Assembly: GCA_946481035.1 (NCBI GenBank)
Contig: CAMLNK010000315.1
Span: 1 to 5,734, forward strand
Source of the DNA: an uncultured Dyadobacter sp.
GTDB lineage: Bacteria; Bacteroidota; Bacteroidia; Cytophagales; Spirosomataceae
Length of the DNA: 5,734 bases
Direction: 5' to 3'
The notes beneath the pieces were generated by a model that was not told the origin of the DNA, made no database searches, and worked only from the letters and a program-made list of their open reading frames with translations. Shown one piece after another: positions 1-5,734 of the stretch. The translations under genes and the position numbers were made by a program. Each line of letters opens with the position of its first letter. Position 1 is the first letter of the stretch.

Positions 1-1990
1 AGTTTGAAATAGTCAACGAAACACCTACGTTGCGCATCGCCCCACCGTCGCTGCCAATTACATTGCTGATGGTAAACCCGTCGAAAATGTCGCTATGGGT
101 GAGGCCATTGTTGAAGTTCATAATCGCCGGGCCAACCGAAGAAGTGAGTACGGTAGCGGTAGCCGGGTTTCCGTGCGCAATGGGCAGGGGACGTTCGCTG
201 AGCGTGGTTTCGGTACCTGTGAAGCTGCCATATATTTTTACGCCATGAATAAATGCAAGCTGGATGCCGCCTGTTTCGTATTCTCCGCGTGCCACCCAGA
301 TCTGATCACCGTCCGAAGCGTTATTAAAAGCTGCATGAAGATCGGCAAATGCATTGGCCCAGCTGTCGCCCGATGGGTCGGGAACGGTGCTGGCGGCATC
401 GACATACCAGATCGCGCTCGGGGTCACTTCGTACGGCCCGAGGTCTATGGCCGTACTGGTAAGCCTCCTGTCGCCGTTGAATGCGACGGGCGTGTCGTCC
501 GCATTTTTGGGGAATACCGAAAGATCGGTGGCAGGATTGCCGGCATTGGTGACGGGACTGCCTTTTAGCTGCCGGAAATTACCTTCCCCCGCATTTTCAA
601 ACTGCGGATCGGTATCGAGGATATTGGTCCCGCCGGCAAAACCTCCCTGAATGAGCGAGTAGGAGACGATTGGCGTTCCGCTGCCGCCGATGCTGCTGAC
701 ACCTCCCGGCGAAGCGGCATCCGTATTGTTCCAGATAATGCTGTTTTCAATAGCCGGTGACGAACTGCCGATCGCATACAATGCGCCGCCGTTGCCGGGC
801 GTGGCGCTGCCACTCACTTCATTGGTTGAGAATGTGCAATTCCTTATCGTGGGCGACGAATTGTCGATAAAAATAGCCCCGCCTTTCCCGGAAGCAGTGC
901 CTTTGGCCGAATTGGAGGTGAAAAGGCATTGAATGATCAATGGACTTGAATTGAGCAGGTAAATCGCACCTCCCTTTCCGTCTGTGGCATTGGGGTCGGT
1001 GGCATTCTCGCCGAAAATGCAGTTGACAATCACCGGGGAAGAGTTGGTCGCGTGCAAGCCTCCGCCCCGTCGGTCATCGCCGACGGCCACGCCGGTTCCG
1101 CCGGTAATCACGAAGCCGTCGAGCCGCGTTGTGGCGCCCGCACCGGATACGGTTATCACAGTGCCTCCCTGTCCTGTTAATATCGTTGCATTCGAAGCAA
1201 CCGCTCTCTCCCGGACATCGCTTTCATCACCAGAAAAGCCACCGTAATAGGCGACGTCGTTGGTGAGCGTCAAAGGCGTATTTTCTGCTTCGGTTTCGTA
1301 GGAACCGCCTGCTACCCACACTTGTTTGACGGCCGGATTCATTGCGGCTGCCCGTGTAGCGTAATACATACGTTTAAGCGCATTGTCCCAGCTGCTGCCG
1401 TCGCCCGGCGTACCGATATTGGCATTGACATACAATACCCCGTTGGCATCGGGCGTCGCTTCGGCAGCAGGGTCGTAACCGGAAACGGTACCGTTGATCG
1501 TGAAATCGTCGATGTGCGAGTAATAATTAGGATAACTCCCGTTTGTAACGGTGATCTTGATCACGATTTTATTCCGCAGTTCGGATACCGTTTTGGTGCG
1601 GGTAATGAGTGACAGGGAGTTGGTTGCCGTGAATGACGTGCCATAATTTTCTTCATTAACCTTGATCTGCATCGTGGCATTGTCGCCCGAAAAACGCCGG
1701 AATGAAATGCTGGTGATTTCTGCCTGAAAGCGTTCTTTCATCGTAATCGTAAGGACGTACACGTGGTTATGCGCGTTCAGTGCCATACCCGGGTCACTGC
1801 CGTCATTGCGGCTGTAAGGGGTATCTCCGATCCCGCTCCATACGGCTGTCATGTTGGAGTTAATCGAGGTAGGCGCTGAGAAGTTCTTGTTGTTGAAATT
1901 ATGGTTGTAAATCGCCGCCGCACGGGCGACGGTCGTAACCAGCAGTGCGCAAAACAGTGTGAAAAGGGGTCGTAATAGTTGTGTATTCAT
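1..1990 (-). CDS. Secreted right-handed parallel beta-helix protein with choice-of-anchor Q-like segment (3' end outside window)
   Basis: This is an open frame of 663 codons with no stop before the window edge, so the C-terminus is missing. The start is the first ATG after an in-frame TGA 24 bases upstream. Residues 1-24 look like a type I signal peptide (MNTQLLRP, then a hydrophobic core, ending ARA). Residues 25-170 are rich in Thr, Asn and Ile and look like a beta-sandwich; I do not recognise the family. Module 1 starts at about 185 (YVNA, W201DNA, VWVAGGSYET at 224-233, YGGFSG at 249-254, LDGFVITGG at 290-298). Beta-helix rungs follow, with an SSP motif at 317-319, 348-350, 378-380 and 410-412. 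A choice-of-anchor Q-like segment spans about 459-521 (DPQF, GNFRQLKGSPV, IDLGPYE). Module 2 begins at about 527 (WYVDAA, W544ANAF, IWVARGEYET). Proteins of this kind are exported, often by type IX secretion with a C-terminal sorting domain, which cannot be checked here. A polysaccharide-binding, lyase or adhesin role is possible, but no catalytic residues can be assigned. Confidence 0.9.
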   Translation of the reverse strand, partial: MNTQLLRPLFTLFCALLVTTVARAAAIYNHNFNNKNFSAPTSINSNMTAVWSGIGDTPYSRNDGSDPGMALNAHNHVYVLTITMKERFQAEITSISFRRFSGDNATMQIKVNEENYGTSFTATNSLSLITRTKTVSELRNKIVIKITVTNGSYPNYYSHIDDFTINGTVSGYDPAAEATPDANGVLYVNANIGTPGDGSSWDNALKRMYYATRAAAMNPAVKQVWVAGGSYETEAENTPLTLTNDVAYYGGFSGDESDVRERAVASNATILTGQGGTVITVSGAGATTRLDGFVITGGTGVAVGDDRRGGGLHATNSSPVIVNCIFGENATDPNATDGKGGAIYLLNSSPLIIQCLFTSNSAKGTASGKGGAIFIDNSSPTIRNCTFSTNEVSGSATPGNGGALYAIGSSSPAIENSIIWNNTDAASPGGVSSIGGSGTPIVSYSLIQGGFAGGTNILDTDPQFENAGEGNFRQLKGSPVTNAGNPATDLSVFPKNADDTPVAFNGDRRLTSTAIDLGPYEVTPSAIWYVDAASTVPDPSGDSWANAFADLHAAFNNASDGDQIWVARGEYETGGIQLAFIHGVKIYGSFTGTETTLSERPLPIAHGNPATATVLTSSVGPAIMNFNNGLTHSDIFDGFTISNVIGSDGGAMRNVGVSLTISN
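2..1438 (-). repeat. Tandem protein modules within the beta-helix gene
   Basis: Two divergent copies of one module lie head to tail in the protein. Module 1 covers about residues 185-523 and module 2 starts at about 527 and runs out of the window. Aligned landmarks are Y187-V against Y529-V, W201-DNA against W544-ANA, VWVAGGSYET (224-233) against IWVARGEYET (564-573), YGGFSG (249-254) against YGSFTG (587-592), and LDGFVITGG (290-298) against FDGFTISN (636-643). The offset is about 340-347 residues. The resemblance is clear in protein but weak in DNA, so the duplication looks old rather than a recent recombination product. Confidence 0.75.
731..1066 (-). repeat. Beta-helix rung ladder, about 31-residue period
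   Basis: Four consecutive rungs share the pattern GGAI/GGGL, about five residues, SSP, a hydrophobic pair, then N/Q-C-x-F-x-x-N. SSP occurs at residues 317-319, 348-350, 378-380 and 410-412, giving steps of 31, 30 and 32. A cysteine occurs at 324, 355 and 385 in the same phase; in the fourth rung it is replaced (ENSIIW). In parallel beta-helices such in-phase residues stack on top of each other, so this region is probably the regular core of the helix. Confidence 0.8.
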
Positions 1991-2002
1991 AGCGCGGTCC
2001 GG

Positions 2003-2019
2003 AATGATGAGTAATCATT
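2003..2019. repeat. Short inverted repeat near the beta-helix gene start
   Basis: AATGAT and ATCATT form perfect 6-base arms around a 5-base spacer (GAGTA). The repeat lies 13 bases upstream of the minus-strand ATG, in its probable leader. It could be a small operator or a weak hairpin near the ribosome-binding region, but arms this short arise easily by chance. Confidence 0.25.
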
Positions 2020-2058
2020 TTTTGGCCTGCAATATGGAATGTGGAGGTGCCCGGCGAT

Positions 2059-2094
2059 TGTCAATTTTTAATCAGATACTGTTCATTTTTCGTC
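2059..2094. repeat. Direct repeat pair with 21-base spacing, possible operator
   Basis: TGTCAATTTTTAATC (2059-2073) and TGTTCATTTTTCGTC (2080-2094) match at 11 of 15 positions, and their starts are exactly 21 bases apart, about two helical turns. The pair lies almost midway between the two start codons. AraC-family regulators, including the DNA-binding domains of HTCS proteins, commonly recognise tandem half-sites on one face of the helix, so this could be a binding site for the adjacent regulator. Part of the match is a T5 run, so chance similarity is possible. Confidence 0.4.
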
Positions 2095-2113
2095 ACACAA
2101 GGCTGTTTTATTG

Positions 2114-2121
2114 TAAATTAG
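2114..2121 (+). promoter_or_regulatory. Candidate Bacteroidota -7 element for the HTCS gene
   Basis: TAAATTAG differs at one position from the Bacteroidota -7 consensus TAnnTTTG and ends 32 bases before the HTCS start codon. About 21 bases upstream is a T-rich stretch (TTTTTCG, 2086-2092) that could serve as a poor -33 element; it overlaps the second copy of the direct repeat. The weak -33 match would fit a promoter that needs an activator. This is a pattern match only. Confidence 0.25.
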
Positions 2122-2153
2122 CCTCAAAGCACCGCTATTTGAAGAAATTCTAC

Positions 2154-5100
2154 ATGATCCGTTGGGTAATCGTCTTCGTGCTGCATTGGCTGGCCGGCAA
2201 TTGGTTTCTGCCGGCGGCGGCCTGGGCGCAATCGGCCGGTTTTCCGGTCCCCGAAAGCATTACCGCCAAACAGGGCCTTCCGCAGGGCTTTGTACCGGGC
2301 ATTGTGCAGGATACACGCGGGTTTATGTGGCTCGCCACGCGCGACGGGCTGTGCCGCTACGACGGCAGGAGTTTCAGGGTATTCCAACCGTCGGACACAC
2401 AAGAGATGTCGCTTTCCTCATTAGGACTTGATAACCTGCAAACCACCGCCGAAGGAAAAATCTGGATCACCACCGACCAGGGGCAGATAGACCTCTTCGA
2501 TCCCGTACGTGAGACTTTCGTCAACTTTTCGCGCCAGGCATTTTACCAGAAACAATTCGGGAAGCGCTTCCTCAGGGACATGTATGCCGACCGCCAGCAC
2601 CGGCTCTGGCTGATGTCGGACGGCGGCGGGCTGGATTATATTCATTTAAATACCCAAAAAATACGGGGCTACCACGCTTCGACCGGGGACACCAGCGCGC
2701 TCGTGCGGGCACATGTGCGGTTTGTGCGGGAGGACAAGGCCGGGAACATCTGGGCGGCTACAAACAAAGGACTTTTTTGGCAAAAACACGGGGCGGATTA
2801 TTTTGAGAAATACCACTCAGCAACCCTCACAGACGCCATCGACACGAAAGTGAATGCATGGAAGGAGCTGAACGACGGCAGGCTGCTGCTGCTTTATGAT
2901 GCCGGAATGGTATTGCTCGACCCGGCTACCGGCGTGGGTACTACCCGCGGGCTCGTTTTCGATACCCAGGCACAGTACAGGCATCCCATTGTGACCGATA
3001 GCAAAGGCAATGCCTATTTTTTCAGGATGAACCATTTGTACCGGTTCGGAAAGGACGACAGCCTTGTGGAATTCCCGGTTCAGGCCGATGTGCATGAATT
3101 TAAGAGCCTTTACATCGACCGTTCCGATGTGCTTTGGGCGGGTACCAATGGGCAGGGCGTGCGCAAGTACAATCTCCGGGCAAGCTATTTTAATACAAAA
3201 TCCTATTCCTCCGGCTTCATTTACGACCTCCTGCACGACTTCCTGAATGTGCCCCCGGCCGAAATGGCAAAGCTGCCTGCCGACCTTTTTTCCTACAATT
3301 TCCGCTATGCATTCGAAAACCCGCAAAAAATGTGGTTCAGTGCCGGGCGGACGCCGCTTTTTGAACTGGACATGGCCACACGGGCGATCAAAAGTATTCC
3401 GTTTCCGGTGGAAATCCGGGATATCAAACGCTCTGAGCTGGCGATAAGCCTGGCAAAGGACCCGGACGGCCGCATGTGGGCTATTCACGACAGCCTGTTG
3501 TTCTCCTACCAAAACGGTGTTTGGACGCGCTTTCCGCATGCTATCCGACGGGGCCGCATTCAACCCGGCATCGAATCGGGTATTATCCAGATCGTGGCCG
3601 ACAGGCAATACCTCTGGGTCGCGACGACAGTACGTGGGCTCTACCGCATTGATAAGGCTTCGGGCACGATCCGGCGCTTCGGGCAGGGCGCACGGTCCCT
3701 CAGTACCGATAACCTGTACTGCCTTTTCGCGGATCCGCTCGACGAAAATCTGCTTTGGATCGGCACATTCGGCGGCGGTCTGTGCCGTTTCGACAAACGT
3801 ACAGGCCGATGCGACCGGCTTTCAAAACGAAATGGCCTGCCCAACGATGTGGTTTATGCGGCCATCCCCGACCGCCGGGGTAATGTGTGGGTGGCGACCA
3901 ACCAGGGTTTGTGCCACGTAAACCGGAAAACCCTGCGGACGCGTACCTACACGCGGGAGGATGGCCTGATGTCTGACGAGTTCAATCGTTTTCATGCGCT
4001 TGCATTGGCGGACGGCCACATTTTCCTGGGCGGAATGGAGGGAATAACGGCTTTTGACTCCAAACAGCCGAACGAGGACCGCTACCGGCCGCCGGTTTAC
4101 ATCACCGGTATTGCCATTAATAATGCACCTTTGGAACCGCGCATTTCGGCCGGGGAACTGCCCGTAGCGGCTATGCACGACCTCGATCTGGCGCATTCGC
4201 AGAACTTCCTCACCATCGGATTTGCGGCGATGCAGTACAACCGCACCGACAAGATCCGCTACCGCTACCAACTCGAAGGCGTGGACGAAAGCTGGATCGA
4301 GACCGAAACGCCCATTACCAAATACACCGACCTGCGGCCCGGGCATTATGTGCTGCGGCTCAATGCGTCCAACACACTGGGTGTGTGGAGCCCGGAAATC
4401 CGGGAGCTGCACATTCGCATTAGCCCGCCGTGGTGGCAAACCTGGTGGGCTTACCTGATCTATTTCCTTGTTTTTCTGGGGGTGGCTTACGGTTTGCTTC
4501 GGGTGTATGTCAACCGCCTGAGCATGCAGCAATCGATTATTTTCAAGCAAAAAGAAGTGGACTTGAAAGCCCGCGAAGCACAGCAGCTCCGCGAGCTCGA
4601 CGAAATGAAAACCCGTTTTTTTTCCAACATTACCCACGAGTTCAGGACGCCGCTGACGCTGATCCTGGGCCCGACCGGGCAAATGCTGGAAGAGCCACGG
4701 CAGGAAAAGGACAACAAGCGCCTCTCGCTGATCGAACGGAATGCGCGGCAGCTCCTCGGGCTGATCAATCAGCTGCTCGACCTTTCCAAACTCGAAGCCG
4801 GTACGACACAAGTCGATGCGGCCTGGGGCGATCTGGCCGATTTTGTAGGGGCGCTTACCGGCACGTTCCAGCCGGCGGCGGAGGCTAAAAATGCGACATT
4901 GGAATTCAGGAACCGCATTGAAAACCGGTACTACTGGTTTGATCATGAAAAACTGGAAAGAATCCTTACAAACCTGCTTTCCAATGCGGTGAAATTCACG
5001 AATGAGGGCGGGCGGATACTCGTTACATTAAATTCGGCAGGCACCGAAGGCGTGGAAATCGCAGTAGCGAATACCGGTACCAGGATTCCGGACTCGCAGC

Positions 5101-5734
5101 TCACCCGGGTTTTCGACCGTTTTTATCAGGCAGACCAGCAAACCGGGTACCGCGAGGGTACCGGAATCGGTCTGGCGATTGTGAAGGAGCTGACGGACTT
5201 GCAGGGTGGGGTGGTTTCGGTAAGGAGCGGTGCCGATGGCTTTGATACGATATTTACCGTGGCTTTGCCCTACCACCCGGGAGCGGAGCGGCTTGCAAAG
5301 GAAAATGCAATCCCGAAAATGAATGGGAAAGGCCATGCCAGCCACGAGGAGGCGCATTTAGCCAAAATCCTGCTCGTGGAAGACCATGCGGGCCTGGCAG
5401 AGTTTGTGTCCGATAGCCTGGCCGGAAATTATCGGTTCTACCATGCGGGGAATGGGGAAGTAGGGCTGGCAATGGCCGCCGAAATCATGCCGGACCTGAT
5501 CATCAGTGATGTGATGATGCCCATTATGGATGGTTATGTTTTTTGTAAACACATTAAATCCAACCTCGAAACGAGCCACATTCCGGTGGTGCTGCTGACG
5601 GCCAAATCGGCGCTAGAAAGCAGGGTAGAGGGGCTGGAACTGGGTGCGGACGATTATATTACCAAACCCTTCCACCTGCCCGAGCTGCGCCTGCGCATAC
5701 GTAACCTGCTCGACAGGCAGGCGCGCCTGTACGA
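2154..5734 (+). CDS. Hybrid two-component system sensor/regulator (HTCS), 3' end outside window
   Basis: The gene encodes a one-protein phosphorelay typical of Bacteroidota, open for 1193 codons to the window edge. Residues 1-25 form a signal peptide (hydrophobic core, cleavage after AWA). Residues 26-645 are periplasmic propeller repeats of the reg_prop type, with G-x-x-W-x-x-T-x-x-G-L strands such as GFMWLATRDGL (56-66), GNIWAATNKGL (197-207) and GNVWVATNQGL (576-586). A Y_Y_Y domain covers about 647-757, followed by one transmembrane helix at about 764-785. HisKA has FFSNITHEFRTP with phosphoacceptor H828. HATPase has N944, a G1 box at 973-977 and GTGIGL at 1002-1007. The receiver starts at about 1070 with acidic E1076/D1077, phosphoacceptor D1119, T1149 and K1171. 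Family members usually end in an AraC-type HTH after the receiver, so about 100-200 residues are missing. Such proteins usually control nearby polysaccharide-use genes; here the divergent beta-helix gene is the visible candidate. The ATG is chosen because it gives a good signal peptide and no upstream in-frame ATG is near. Confidence 0.95.
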   Translation, partial: MIRWVIVFVLHWLAGNWFLPAAAWAQSAGFPVPESITAKQGLPQGFVPGIVQDTRGFMWLATRDGLCRYDGRSFRVFQPSDTQEMSLSSLGLDNLQTTAEGKIWITTDQGQIDLFDPVRETFVNFSRQAFYQKQFGKRFLRDMYADRQHRLWLMSDGGGLDYIHLNTQKIRGYHASTGDTSALVRAHVRFVREDKAGNIWAATNKGLFWQKHGADYFEKYHSATLTDAIDTKVNAWKELNDGRLLLLYDAGMVLLDPATGVGTTRGLVFDTQAQYRHPIVTDSKGNAYFFRMNHLYRFGKDDSLVEFPVQADVHEFKSLYIDRSDVLWAGTNGQGVRKYNLRASYFNTKSYSSGFIYDLLHDFLNVPPAEMAKLPADLFSYNFRYAFENPQKMWFSAGRTPLFELDMATRAIKSIPFPVEIRDIKRSELAISLAKDPDGRMWAIHDSLLFSYQNGVWTRFPHAIRRGRIQPGIESGIIQIVADRQYLWVATTVRGLYRIDKASGTIRRFGQGARSLSTDNLYCLFADPLDENLLWIGTFGGGLCRFDKRTGRCDRLSKRNGLPNDVVYAAIPDRRGNVWVATNQGLCHVNRKTLRTRTYTREDGLMSDEFNRFHALALADGHIFLGGMEGITAFDSKQPNEDRYRPPVYITGIAINNAPLEPRISAGELPVAAMHDLDLAHSQNFLTIGFAAMQYNRTDKIRYRYQLEGVDESWIETETPITKYTDLRPGHYVLRLNASNTLGVWSPEIRELHIRISPPWWQTWWAYLIYFLVFLGVAYGLLRVYVNRLSMQQSIIFKQKEVDLKAREAQQLRELDEMKTRFFSNITHEFRTPLTLILGPTGQMLEEPRQEKDNKRLSLIERNARQLLGLINQLLDLSKLEAGTTQVDAAWGDLADFVGALTGTFQPAAEAKNATLEFRNRIENRYYWFDHEKLERILTNLLSNAVKFTNEGGRILVTLNSAGTEGVEIAVANTGTRIPDSQLTRVFDRFYQADQQTGYREGTGIGLAIVKELTDLQGGVVSVRSGADGFDTIFTVALPYHPGAERLAKENAIPKMNGKGHASHEEAHLAKILLVEDHAGLAEFVSDSLAGNYRFYHAGNGEVGLAMAAEIMPDLIISDVMMPIMDGYVFCKHIKSNLETSHIPVVLLTAKSALESRVEGLELGADDYITKPFHLPELRLRIRNLLDRQARLY

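Larger units (their letters stand above)
1991..2153. promoter_or_regulatory. Divergent intergenic promoter region
   Basis: These 163 bases separate the two start codons and must hold both promoters unless transcription starts further away. The region is more AT-rich than the flanking genes. No strong Shine-Dalgarno sequence precedes either ATG, which is usual in Bacteroidota; the plus-strand gene has only a weak purine stretch (GAAGAAA, 2141-2147). On the minus strand, TTG at 2100-2098 is followed after 19 bases by TATCTGAT, which has the right spacing but a poor -7 match, so I do not call it as a separate promoter. Confidence 0.6.

Noticed and set aside
95..568. Open frame of 157 codons on the plus strand
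   Set aside because: It is antisense to the beta-helix gene, whose frame runs uninterrupted through this stretch with conserved module motifs.
2059..2064. TTGACA on the minus strand as a classical -35 box
   Set aside because: No suitable -10 or Bacteroidota -7 element lies at a proper distance downstream, and Bacteroidota promoters do not usually use this box.
2817..3608. Open frame of 263 codons on the minus strand
   Set aside because: It is antisense to the HTCS propeller repeats and has no recognisable domain; the plus-strand frame explains the sequence.
4616..4623. T8 homopolymer just before the HisKA phosphoacceptor motif, considered as a phase-variation site
   Set aside because: The run encodes part of the conserved Arg-Phe-Phe-Ser preceding the H-box, which explains it by protein constraint; the frame is intact on both sides and eight bases is short for a slippage switch.
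3822..4946. Open frame of 374 codons on the minus strand
   Set aside because: It lies wholly antisense to the Y_Y_Y, transmembrane and kinase regions of the HTCS, which have clear motifs. Its translation is rich in Arg, Pro, His and Gln with no recognisable domain, as expected of a shadow in a GC-rich gene.

Overview
The window suggests a member of the Bacteroidota, most likely a fairly GC-rich environmental Cytophagales (Dyadobacter- or Spirosoma-like). This placement is inferred from three things: a hybrid two-component sensor of the Bacteroidota type, a secreted beta-helix protein with a choice-of-anchor Q-like segment, and the lack of strong Shine-Dalgarno sites. It is not based on any marker gene.

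The layout is simple: two large divergently oriented genes, both cut by the window edges, around a 163-base intergenic region. On the minus strand, positions 1990 down to 1 encode the first 663 residues of an exported protein. It has a signal peptide, a beta-sandwich-like N-terminal domain, a right-handed parallel beta-helix with a visible ladder of ~31-residue rungs, a choice-of-anchor Q-like segment, and then the start of a second copy of the same module. This frame has no stop inside the window. On the plus strand, positions 2154 to 5734 encode the first 1193 residues of a hybrid two-component system protein (HTCS). Its order is signal peptide, periplasmic propeller repeats, Y_Y_Y domain, one transmembrane helix, HisKA, HATPase and receiver. 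The AraC-type DNA-binding domain expected at the C-terminus would lie beyond the window.

The likely logic is that the HTCS senses an extracellular or periplasmic ligand, passes phosphate from its histidine to its receiver aspartate, and activates nearby genes for surface or carbohydrate functions. The divergent beta-helix gene is an obvious candidate target. The intergenic region holds a direct repeat of about 15 bases at an exact 21-base spacing, midway between the two start codons. That spacing suits tandem recognition by an AraC-family regulator. No RNA genes, CRISPR arrays, insertion sequences or tRNAs were seen. The long antisense open frames inside the HTCS are judged to be shadows.
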